DNA from: Dryomyza anilis
Taxonomy: Eukaryota > Arthropoda > Insecta > Diptera > Dryomyzidae
Assembly (NCBI GenBank): GCA_951804985.1
Contig: OX638132.1
Span: 39,099,056 to 39,163,055 of the forward strand
Direction of reading: 5' to 3'
DNA length: 64,000 nt
Position numbers and translations under genes: made by a program
The notes under the pieces: model-generated
Databases searched by the model: none
What the model saw: only the letters and a program-made list of their open reading frames with translations
Told to the model about the DNA's origin: nothing
Shown here: positions 41,637-50,893 of the stretch, piece by piece
Layout: each line of letters opens with the position of its first letter
Numbering within the stretch: position 1 is the stretch's first letter

Positions 41637-42905
41637 GTAGCACTAAAAAAAAATGGCTCTTCCAAACATAATTTTGCAGGCATTAACAGTTATGTTTGGA
41701 ATTTTATGTAAACATAATATATAATTGCCTGATATATCATTTGTAAACAGGGTTGTATTGAGCTTCAACAGTGTTGTAATGAGCTTTGATTTTTATTATG
41801 ATATCACGGAAACATTTTAAATGGTATATGTTCTAATAGAAACATAATAATTACTAATAATTACATATCCAAAAAAAATAAATATTTGAGCCGAAACATA
41901 AATATGTTTATAATATAACATGATTTGGAACGACCTGAAGATTAATATGTTTTCAGAGAAACGTATCAGTTGTTTTAGTTCAAAATGTATCATGTTTGCA
42001 TAAAAACATATCTAAATACGCATTTTCTGCGTACGTGTCTTTTGTTGCTCGTTGAGAAAACGTGTTCGCGTCGGTAATAATTTTGTTATTTGTAAATTAA
42101 ATAAATATATAAATTGTGTTACAAAAAGTACAAATAGTAACAGAGTATAATATAGTGCAGTATATAATATCTGATACTAATGTGAAAAAACCACAAATAA
42201 AAATCTGTGTTTCGATTTTCAAACAGAATTTGGCATGTTTTTTTACAAAAGCTCCCGTGAATTCCTTGCCTACGCTATGTGCTGTACTGAGATCAACTGT
42301 AACTGTAACAAATATAAAGCGAGCCTGGATCGTCTGGTTTAGTGTTTGCTGGTGCAATTGTGCATTCATTGATGCTGTCACTTGTACGAATTATTTATTT
42401 ATGCATTTAAAAATTTGTATATGAATTCAATTATTATAAATTCCCACTGTACATGTTTAAAGATTTTTAATTAAAATTAATAAAAAAACAAGATTTTATT
42501 TTATTTTCAGGATTCTTTCCAAAAATATTTAAATATGTTTCTATACTACTTTTTGAACTGACACAACTGATATGTTTTACTGGAATCATATTTATATTCA
42601 GGTCGTTCAAAATCATTTTTTATTTTGAACATATTTATGTTTCGGTTCAAATATTTATTTTATTTGGATGTAGTAATTATTATGTTTCCATTAGAACATT
42701 CTCCATTATAAGGGGCAACATAAAAATATTTCCGGGATAAGTCGGAGCTCATTACAACACTGTTCAAGTCCCAATACAACCCTGTTTACAAATGATTTAT
42801 CAGTCAATTATATATTATGTTTACATACAATTCCAAACATACATGGAAATGCCTGCAAAGTTATGGTTGGGAGAACCCTTTTTGCAGCGTGTAGTTATTA
42901 CTTGC
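41637..42905. mobile_element. Foldback-family copy F3, palindromic arrangement
   Basis: The left part (41640-42010) and right part (about 42500-42895) carry the same family end in opposite orientation: CCAAACATAATTTTGCAGGC at the left, and GCCTGCAAAGTTATGG then GCAGCGTGTA at the right. The middle is an inverse copy of the F2 interior (42040-42480). It behaves as a foldback element with arms of about 400 bp. No transposase. Confidence 0.7.
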
Positions 42906-43145
42906 CAAGAAATAGTATATTCAAATGCAATTAAAATTTTATGTTTGTATTGTAACATATTTATTATAAGTTTGACAGATTCTGCTGGGGAATATATAAA
43001 ATGTTTCCACATAGTATTATGTTATTACCATCTGAACAATAATTTAATTACACTTCATTCGTTATACATTTATGGTGATTTCGTATTATTTTTTAATTAC
43101 ATTCAAACATATTCAAACAAATCTTTTCTATCCGTGCATAATCAA
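42906..43145 (-). repeat. Foldback-family flank block
   Basis: Resembles the end of F2 (TGCCAAGAAATAGT, TTGTATTGTAACATATTTAT, ATTTGACAGATTCTGCTGG) and finishes with AACAAATCTTTTCTATCCGT, which recurs inversely at 10990-11056. Confidence 0.6.
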
Positions 43146-43936
43146 CCAATTTCAGATTAAAGAGTTACACATGTATCATATTGTCCATAGAAAATTTATT
43201 CAGAATATATTTCGTAAACCTGACGTGATAGGACATATGTTTTGTTGGGTGAAATTTCGTCAGGTTACTCAAGGATTCTAAAAAAAATTGTCAAATCTGC
43301 GTCACTAAATTAAGTGTTGCACTGTGTAATCAGCCATATTGTGAACACTTGGGAAATATTCTATTCACTCGGAATTTTTTGTTCCCAGATATTTTTTTTT
43401 AGTTTCGGAAATCTCCCAGGAACAGCAATTTCTCCAGAACTTTGTTCGAAATCGAATTCGAGTTTGAATGCAGTGTTACAACATTGCCAGATTTTTTGTA
43501 TGCGTTTTTTCTTAAACATTTCAAATAATAATGTTGTAAAATAATACTTTAGATATAAAATATGTACACAGATCTTTATTATTTTTTTTTAACGAACGAA
43601 TCCCACGCACTCTTACCCGCCCAACCGACCGAGAGGCACATCCGCATATCGCGCGGATTGGTGACCGTTTCTTGAGCAGCCCGAGCTGAGGCGCGATTCT
43701 GTAACTTATTAACGACAAATATCGATATCGTTAACTAACAACATTTGTGGCATGCAGAAGTGATCGTCATGAAAAAATGTAAATGTTAACGATATTTGTC
43801 GTTAAAAATAGTTAACGATATCGATTTTTGTCGTCAGATTCATATTTGTCTGGTCAGATTCACGAGAATTTGCGGGTTAACAGATAAATATCATAAGTTA
43901 ACAAAAAAAAGTCTCATTAAAGTATACAAAGTCTAA
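43146..43936. other. Non-coding stretch with GC-rich patch and GTTAACGATAT palindromes
   Basis: No gene. 43593-43695 is unusually GC-rich (CCGCCCAACCGACCGAG, TATCGCGCGGATTGG). From 43707 the motif TTAACGACAAATATCGATAT and its inverse GTTAACGATATTTGTCGTT recur three times within 130 bp, a palindrome cluster possibly from transposon ends. Confidence 0.5.
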
Positions 43937-44260
43937 TTAAATATTTAGGTGTTGAACGATATTATTTTTTACTACGTCAATCGAGTCAGAAAGACAGAAA
44001 AGAAAATATAATTCATTAAACTCATTGCATATCCGACAGAACGGATCATTTAAGGAGTAGTTAGAGCTACATATGCCTAATGTTATCGGAATATATTGTC
44101 TGCTTTGTCTTGTAGGACAATTTATAGATATATTTTGAAGTAAATAACTTGATTCTATGCCACCATTAATTAATTTAAATACAAATATGAAATTAAGTAA
44201 TTTTAGTCGATTTTCATAAGGTGGTAAGTGTATATCCGGATTCCAATTGAGGTTTCGAAG
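43937..44260 (-). pseudogene. LINE C-terminal domain, distal part
   Basis: After the MITE, RNLNWNPDIHLPPYENRLKL then FVFKLINGGIESSYLLQNIS and CRICNEFNELYFLF, the same order as in the LINE at 34639-35079. Ends at a stop near 43937. Confidence 0.8.
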
Positions 44261-45067
44261 TAGAGATGGGCACGTGAGTGAGTTTTGACTCACACTCACT
44301 CACGCTCACGAAAGAATTCTTCTAATCACGCACACTCACTCATGGCCTTTTTTGCTTTACTCACACTCACTCACAATCACGTGAGTAAAATTAAGATTCA
44401 ATCACAATCACGCGAATCACGGTGTAGAATTTACCAGGGATGAATTGACTTTGGGAACAACTATTTTTGAAGCGATTTTTTGGTTACTACATTTATAACT
44501 CGAATAACAACGGTACCCCAAACGAACATATGGAACAAACTAAACTTTAGAAACATGTATTAGTCATGTATAGTTGAATTGAAAATTCAACTTTTTACAA
44601 AAATGGGTATATCGAAAAAAAAAATACGTTCTATGTCCATTTTCATGATCGGTCGTATGAAACCAAGCAAAAACTATTGACAAGACCCCATTTAAATTGA
44701 CTACGTACGGCCGTTTTGCACGGGCTTAGATCAATTGTTGACTGAACCTTGTAACTTATTCTGAGTTGAAGAAAGGGTGGGTATTTGACGGTCGGTTATC
44801 AAGGGTTTGATTTATTATCGTTCTGAATAGTGGGCAGCCTTCCGCCTTCCTAAAGCCTTCTGAGTTCAAGGCATGGCCCTACTTGTGCTGTAGTTCAGAA
44901 AAAATTAAAAATTAAAAGTGAGATTATTTTATTTTATGAAATATTCGACTCACTCACACACACTCACGAAAAAATTGTACTCACGCACACTCACTCACAA
45001 TCACGTGAGCAAAATTAGGATTCAATCACGTGAATCACGCTGAATCACGCTCACATGCCCATCTCTA
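44261..45067. mobile_element. hAT-type MITE, 807 bp, with 8-bp target duplication
   Basis: Tips: TAGAGATGGGCACGTGAG at the left and, read inversely, TAGAGATGGGCATGTGAGCG at the right. Flanks TTTCGAAG (44253-44260) and TTCCGAAG (45068-45075) match at 7 of 8 bases, the length used by hAT transposases. Subterminal regions are dense with CACTCAC, TCACG and AATCACG repeats, probable transposase-binding sites. The middle is non-coding. Confidence 0.92.
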
Positions 45068-45075
45068 TTCCGAAG

Positions 45076-45267
45076 TGAAAATAATAAAAATTGTTTTTGA
45101 ATTGATTGAATAGTATCATTATGTATATTATAGTGTGGGTTCCAAACAATGGATGCATATTTCAAAATGGGACGTACAAGTGAGGTATAAAGCAATTTCG
45201 CCGTATATGGAGCGTCAAACTCTTTAGACCAGCGTTTTATAAATAGTTCCATAAGGTTGCCCAACAA
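45076..45267 (-). pseudogene. LINE C-terminal domain, proximal part
   Basis: LLYTSLVRPILKYASIVWNP and IQSIQKQFLLFSLRN, continuous across the MITE with the distal part at 44260. Confidence 0.85.
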
Positions 45268-45700
45268 TTCATTAATCCAGTATGTGCTGGAAGAAGGAAA
45301 TAAATAAGGAGCTGGAAGATGGAAATAATAAGGTCATCAACGATATTCCAAATAACATTAGGTAAATTGAAGTCACCTAATACAATTAGGGAGTGTTCTG
45401 GCTTAAGTTTATTCTGAATGGTTTCAATTGCTTTAGCGTGGTTGGCATATATTTCAGAATCAGAGCATGGAGGTATGTAAGAACAAATAATAAAAATGTT
45501 ATGAAAATCAAATTTTACTAAAACACAAACAAATTCTAAGTTATCTGTATCAGGAACATCGATTAGTTCTGTCATTAAGGAAGAACGGGTAGCAATTAAA
45601 ACTCCACCACCCATCTTATAATGTCGCTCTTTCCTAAAAATTTTGAAGTCATTGCAAAGAATTTCTGTATTTAAGACATTTCCGCGAAACTAAGTTTCAG
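45237..45700 (-). pseudogene. LINE endonuclease domain
   Basis: A frame from about 45614 reads MGGGVLIATRSSL, FIICSYIPPCSD and LIVLGDFNLPNVIW (catalytic Asp and Asn in GDFN). Upstream codons up to 45700 extend it weakly. The later SDH-type motif is absent because the deletion removes it; the frame instead ends with LMNCWATLWNYL joined to RT-thumb sequence. Confidence 0.8.
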
Positions 45701-45805
45701 TAAAAACTATAATGTCGCAGGAAAAGCCGAAACTGTTTGAATATAACTTTGTTAATTTAGTATTAAGTCCACGCACATTCTGATAAATTAAGGTAAAATC
45801 ATTGT

Positions 45806-46684
45806 TCACTGGCAGTTTTTTGAAGAAACGCCATCAGGACAAGATGGAATATGAACAACATTAGGAGGTCTGTTTTTATATATGTATTCATGAACTAAAG
45901 TATTTCGTGGCCAGAATTCATTTTTTACTATAGTATCAAAGAATTTTTCAGGGACAATTATTTTAAAAGATGCTTTCATCCTAGAATATTGAAAGTTATA
46001 TTTGAATACTAAAATATCAGACATATTTAACGTGGAGCCAATACGTGTAAAAATGTGATGTTTTAAATCATCAACTGTGGTATCAGGTGCAAACCGAGAT
46101 GCAAATATTTATTTTTTTGGAGGAACTACAACTAATTCCTTCCGCATGGTTTCTAAATTAGTGCCATGGTCAGTTGCTAAAGTTTGACTAGTAGTCTGGT
46201 TAGCAATTATATCACGGTTATCAGGCAAATCTACAGCGTCAGGGAAAGTATTAACTGGTGTGGAGGGAGTTATTTCAATTTCTATTTGGTTAGAAAATTC
46301 TGGCAATGATTCAGTAGCAGGGAGCTTTTGTTTATGTTTATTTCTCAATGTCCTCTTCCTTTTCGGAGAGGATGACGGTTCATCCATGCATTTAAAATCA
46401 TTGAAAAGTGATTCATAATGCTGGAATTTAGTCGTTAGAGAAGACAGTTCCTTGCTGATTTCACTAAAACCTTTCCTAGTTTGCTTTAAAATTTTATATA
46501 AGTCGTTGTCTGCCGGTCTACATTTACTACATGACCAACGTAAGCCTTTGTTATCGTTTAAAATGTCAATTACGCGACCAGGTAACCCTGCGCACTTGAA
46601 ATGAGCAAAGTTGTCGCATAACCAGCAATTAATAAATTGCTAAGTCTCACTTTGTTCATTGCAATTTGGAATAAAGCAAATCAT
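45806..46684 (-). pseudogene. LINE ORF1 with PHD-like zinc finger
   Basis: Reading from ATG at 46684: MICFIPNCNEQSET, an in-frame TAG, then FINCWLCDNFAHFKC and LRWSCSKC, a Cys4-His-Cys3-like arrangement resembling the PHD-type finger present in ORF1 of some CR1/jockey-like LINEs. A predicted helix (KQTRKGFSEISKELSSLTTK) and a Lys/Arg-rich MDEPSSSPKRKRTLRNKHKQ stretch (46387-46328) follow. After a frame change near 46109 comes a C-terminal domain with SDILVFKYNFQYSRMKASFK and VHIPSCPDG. ORF1 proteins bind the LINE RNA. One stop plus one frameshift inactivate it. Confidence 0.75.
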
Positions 46685-47944
46685 TTTAGAAATAGTTATT
46701 AAATCTAGATGACCCAAAAAGTATGTAATGGTTTAAATAAATTGATATTAAGATAAAAGTTATGAAGCACAGCACGAGTTCTTAAACTATGCAGTCGTTT
46801 TATGAAGCTAAAATGTCAAAAGAATAGTAAACAACAGAACATTAAAATTTGCAGAAAGTCTTTGTATAAATAATGTCAAAAAATAATGCACAGAATTGTT
46901 TTTGTATATGTTTATAAACTACACAAAATTGCAGTTTGTAAGGAATAGATAATGTTTTTCACTAAAATTTTTATTAAAAACACTGAAGCACTGCTTTATT
47001 AAGAAGCACTGTTAAAATTTTTTAATTATAAAGCGCGATAAACACTATAAAACACTAAAAATTTGAGAGCAGATTAAAGAACACTGTAACAAGGCGAAAG
47101 GGTTGCCAAATTTTGTGTATGAACTGAAACATTATTAGTTTTTTTATTTTTATGAATAGTTTTTTTGTTAATTGTAAAATTATGAATTTTTCTTAAGTTA
47201 AGTTCTATGTGCATTATTTCATTTAACTTATAAAACAAAACAAAAAATAAATATGAACATTTTAACAGTGTGCGTCATTCTTGATTTTTGTGTTTATTTT
47301 TCACAAATCCGCTGATTCGTTTGCAACAACAACAAAAATGCGAATAAAGCAGCATCCAAGCTTTTGATAGAATTTTTGGCGGGAAATGGCTGTTACGCAT
47401 CGTAATTCGTTATTGTTGTATTCTCTTCTTTCTATTAGTGTTCGCTTTGTAGCGTTTGAGTTTGTGTTCGCAAAGATAAATGTTATCCTGCAAGATAGTG
47501 TCTGCAAGATAGTGTTCTCTTGAAATACGGTACGTGTACAGGGTTACCACTGAAATACCAAATTAAAAAAAGTTACCAATTCCAAAAAAAATTGCCAATT
47601 TTTTCTTTTTCTTTTTATTGTATGAAAAAACAAAAACAATTCTTTTCAGGTACACCGAAAAAATTACTGTAGTAAATTATATACATTTTATGTCTTTGTT
47701 TAAAAAAAATGTATTTCTACTACATTTTGATGGTTTCTAAATACATTTGCCTTTATTTGTAGTATTTTTTACTACACCATGTATTGAAAATTCGTTCTTT
47801 ACATATTGCACAAACTGTATTGATGTTTTGTTTTTTGCTTTCATTTAAATTCGTGTGAGATCACACTCGAAAGAATTCCGAAAGGTCGTCCCTCGTGCAG
47901 GTATAAATGAATTCTTTGGTTTGGTAATTATACAAGACAAAAAC

Positions 47945-47999
47945 ATTCAGCGGTAAACTTAGTTGGCAGCTCTATAGCCAACTGAGTTTACCGCTGAAT
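47945..47999. repeat. 23-bp stem-loop
   Basis: Arms ATTCAGCGGTAAACTTAGTT (continuing GGC) and its inverse match in 22 of 23 positions around a 9-base loop AGCTCTATA. A diverged third piece (AACTTAGTTGTCAAGTCTGC) follows at 48017. It could be a template-switch product or a precursor-like RNA hairpin; no evidence for expression. Confidence 0.8.
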
Positions 48000-48717
48000 A
48001 TTTTTGAATTCAAAACTTAGTTGTCAAGTCTGCAGTAGCGCGCCATGACATAACATTAAGACGTCAAATTTTTGTTGTTTCAATGTTGGCTCTCTCATTT
48101 TTCGATCGCCGCCTGTATTCTATTCAGGCAGTAACAGTGATATGCCATCTTTATAGTTTTACCATGGTATGGTTTTACCATCGCATGGTTAAACCGAAAA
48201 GAAACACTTAAGTGCTTGTCATTCCTTTGAGTCGTCAGAAATGATGATGCTTAGTGCTTCCATCTTATGATCAGGAAAATACTTGTTTTATTTATGTGTA
48301 GATTTTTCTTGTGGTTGTGGGTAACAATCTTTAGTTGTATTTGTACTATACAACTAAATAGTTTTCAGATTTATAATTCTTGTATCTTAATTTTGGTATT
48401 AAAAAAAATTATATTAATATTCATTCATATAATTTTCCGAATTAATAAATAAAATAATAAAAAAATTTCCGTATACCGAAAACTTTCGGTCCATACAAAT
48501 TTGCATGGACTTGTTTGTATATATGTAAAGGATTTTGTTTTTACTATTTTCTTTTGTAACTACTTTTTTTAGTGTCTCCTTTTTTTACTTTTTTCGACCT
48601 GCTCCTAAAGTAAAGTTATACCAAAACTAGTAAGAATTAGAACCCCACTTGAAATTACTTGCCGACCCCTGGTATAGGGTATAACTAACTTGAAGGGATC
48701 TCGTCGCTAGTCGCTGA

Positions 48718-48753
48718 GGACAAATTAAGACGCTTAAGCTGTCTGGTTTGTCC
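48718..48753. repeat. Conserved GACGC/GCTGTC hairpin, locus 3
   Basis: GGACAAA, TTA, AGACGC, loop TTAA, GC-T-GTCT, GG, TTTGTCC. It lies 51 bp before the splice acceptor of the host exon at 48805, inside the upstream intron. The inner stem is identical to loci 1 and 2, the outer stem is GGACAAA/TTTGTCC. Confidence 0.6.
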
Positions 48754-48804
48754 CAGCATAACTAAAAATATCATTACTACAAAATTATTATGCTTTTTTT
48801 TTAG

Positions 48805-49131
48805 CTACGCAGTTATAGCATCAGGATGTGCTTCTTGTCCACAAATCAAATGTGAACGACCAGAGTGTGGTTTAAATTTTTGCTATCATTGCAAAGCAGA
48901 GTGGCATCCAGATCAAACATGCGATGCAGCACGATCAGCAAGACATATTAGTACATCATCTGTAAGCTTTAGTCATGATTCACACAGGGATGAAATTAAA
49001 CCGTGTCCGAGATGCCAAGTGCTCATAGTCAAAATGAATGATGGCTCGTGTAATCATATGGTATGTTCCGTTTGTGGCGCTGAATTTTGTTGGCTATGCA
49101 TGAAAGAAGTGAGCGACTTACACTATTTAAG
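48805..49131 (+). CDS. RNF19-like RBR E3 ubiquitin ligase, exon with IBR and RING2
   Basis: A 327-bp internal exon: acceptor TTTTTTTTAG ends at 48804 and donor GTAAG starts at 49132. It enters with one base completing a codon, then [17 protein letters not shown]. The IBR zinc ligands follow (CASC, FCYHC, WHPDQTC), a Ser-rich linker, then RING2 with CPRC and [10 protein letters not shown], whose first Cys is by homology the catalytic residue accepting ubiquitin, and [15 protein letters not shown]. This order and the [13 protein letters not shown] continuation are characteristic of RNF19A/Dorfin and RNF19B, membrane-bound RBR ligases. All key residues are intact and there are no stops, unlike every transposon gene around it. 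RING1 must lie in an exon upstream that I did not find. Confidence 0.93.
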
Positions 49132-49881
49132 GTAAGATATATTCAAATATTTAAATTATTTTAAGATATTATCTTAACGTGCTCAAGGTCCAGTCGGTAC
49201 ATATTGGGTGTTTTGTACCAACAAATAAAACAATTTATTCAATGCACATAATTCTTATTGTGTTTATTGGAGAAGGAAAACTTAAGCGACTTGAAATGTA
49301 GAATCTGCAGAGAAAGATCGCTGATGAAAAAACAATTAATTGTTAACGCAGTGCACGTCGTTTAAAATCTAAAGGATTTTTTATATTTTTTAAAAATAAA
49401 AAAAAAAACATTTTTTGTACAAAGTGCAGCCTACGTTTTGATTCTGTGGAAACTCTGCAGCCTATACGTAGCAAATTGCTGCACGCAACAACAACTTTGG
49501 CAAAATCTTGAGTTGATGCAGTTTTTGCATTTTTGCTTTTGGTTATTTCTTCAATGCACATAATTCTTATTGTGTTTATTGGAGAAGGAAAACTTAAGCG
49601 ACTCGAAATGTAGAATCTGCAGAGAAAGATCGCTGATGAAGGGGTTTGGCTGCCTCTGAAACAGCTGAACGATCTACCACTCAATGCATTTTGTCAATTG
49701 TTTGTTGTTTTATTTATTGGTACAAAACACCCAATTTGTATCGACTGGACCTTGAGCACGTTAAGACAATATCTTAAAATAATCAAAAGAGGTCGTAAAA
49801 CAAAAAAATTATTTAAATAATATTTCAAAGACATATATTTATTGAGTAATTTAATCATTTTAATTCAATTTTTAAAATCAG
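49132..49881 (+). other. RNF19-like intron, 750 bp, carrying an inverted-repeat element
   Basis: Begins GTAAGAT and ends AAAATCAG. Most of it is the inverted-repeat element at 49155-49783, leaving roughly 120 bp of other intron sequence. Confidence 0.9.
49155..49783. mobile_element. MITE-like element in the RNF19-like intron
   Basis: Arms of about 90 bp: ATTATTTTAAGATATTATCT, then TAACGTGCTCAAGGTCCAGT and TTGGGTGTTTTGTACCAA, repeated inversely at the right end. Inside, an 88-bp segment (49239-49328, AATGCACATAATTCTTATTG onward) recurs directly at 49553-49642 with one or two changes. TTAA sits inside both tips, but the symmetry extends beyond it, so the target site is unclear. No transposase. 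Confidence 0.85.
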
Positions 49882-50018
49882 CCCTTCTGGATGCACTTTT
49901 TGGGGAAAAAAGCCATGGTCCAGAAAGAAAAAAATTCTTTGGCAAATTGGAACTTTAATTGGTGCACCTGTAGGCATAGCACTACTCGCTGGAATTGCGG
50001 TTCCTTCAATGGTTATTG
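49882..50018 (+). CDS. RNF19-like E3 ligase, next exon (first membrane segment)
   Basis: A 137-bp exon in phase with the previous one: AG plus C restores Ser of [18 protein letters not shown]. It then encodes [20 protein letters not shown] and IAVPSMVIG, a hydrophobic segment that is the first of two membrane helices in RNF19 proteins, which sit in the endoplasmic reticulum membrane with the RBR domain in the cytosol. Ends at donor GTGAGT (50019), splitting a Gly codon. The continuing exon (expected to begin with an IPVYVGRKIH-like phrase) is not visible in the remaining 14 kb. Confidence 0.93.
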
Positions 50019-50331
50019 GTGAGTTTATTTATCATAAGGTTTTCTTATGAACGTTACAAGATTATATAGTAACAAATTCACAAATTAACACTTTTCAAAA
50101 ATATTCAGAGATTCAAAATTTCAAAACAAAAATTATATATTTTTGAGTATCTAATATTACAAATAATCCAAAATACTAATAAAAAACTTACAAGAAAAAA
50201 AATGTAGTACATATAAAGGGGAGCTTGGGGTAAAGTAGGACACGTTCTGATTTTATTAGTGATGTCAAAAACCCACACTTAAAAAAAATTAAAATAATTA
50301 TTTAATTTGTACTATAAAATTCATATATTAT

Positions 50332-50893
50332 TAATTATAATCATGATTGTTATTTAAACTTAAATAAATCAAATATATATAAAAATATTTATAGATCAAA
50401 ACTTTCTGGATTTAAAATCCATTTTTAAAATAATACTTAAGGAAAAGTCTAAATGATTGAACTCAAGTCGATTTTTAGTTTTAGTGTAAAATAAACTTTA
50501 AACAGAAAAATGAAATTACATTTTCAGCTGCCCATGTGTTGAAGAAGTGAGCGTACACGCAGGTTGCCAATGTCCAGCCAGTTCCGAAAAAGGGCGAGGC
50601 TACGAACCCTGCTAATTATAATCATGATTGTTATTTAAACTTAAATAAATCAAATATATGTAAAAATATTTATAGATCAAAACTTTCTGGATTTAAAATC
50701 CATTTTTAAAATAATACTTAAGGAAAAGTCTAAATGATTGAACTCAAGTCGATTTTTAGTTTTAGTGTAAAAAAAACTTTAAACAGAAAAATGAAATTAC
50801 ATTTTCAGCTGCCCATGTGTTGAAGAAGTGAGCGTACACGCAGGTTGCCAATGTCCAGCCAGTTCCGAAAAAGGGCGAGGCTACGAACCCTGC
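50332..50893 (+). repeat. Recent 281-bp tandem duplication
   Basis: Units 50332-50612 and 50613-50893 are nearly identical; I see only two substitutions. Each unit spans the junction between the TIR-like element and the LINE (LINE start at about 50524). TAATTA is present at both breakpoints, suggesting microhomology-mediated duplication. Confidence 0.93.

Larger units (their letters stand above)
43937..46690 (-). mobile_element. Jockey/CR1-like LINE with RT core deleted
   Basis: On the minus strand it keeps ORF1 (46684-45806), endonuclease (about 45640-45300) and the C-terminal domain (45267-43937). The join at about 45255-45275 goes from endonuclease to thumb-like sequence (FIKRWSKEFDAPYTAKLLYT), so most of the RT is missing. 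A hAT MITE splits the C-terminal domain at 44261-45067. Confidence 0.85.
46691..48804. other. Intronic/intergenic AT-rich stretch, no gene recognised
   Basis: Upstream part may be LINE 5' UTR. It contains the stem-loop at 47945-47999, palindromic ACCATGGTATGGT near 48160, and the conserved hairpin at 48718. No exon of the downstream host gene was found here. Confidence 0.45.

Noticed and set aside
40446..42381. A small conserved protein in foldback copies F2 and F3 (QLHQQTLNQTIQARFIF)
   Set aside because: Similarity is explained by DNA-level repeat homology; F1 has the frame broken, and conservation outside the frame is equally high.
43937..46690. Host PHD-finger gene
   Set aside because: The zinc finger is followed on the same strand by LINE endonuclease and RT C-terminal sequence, so it is ORF1 of that LINE.
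49176..49765. piggyBac-type insertion at TTAA in the RNF19-like intron
   Set aside because: TTAA lies at the apparent tips, but the inverted symmetry extends about 20 bp beyond it on both sides, so TTAA is internal to the repeat.
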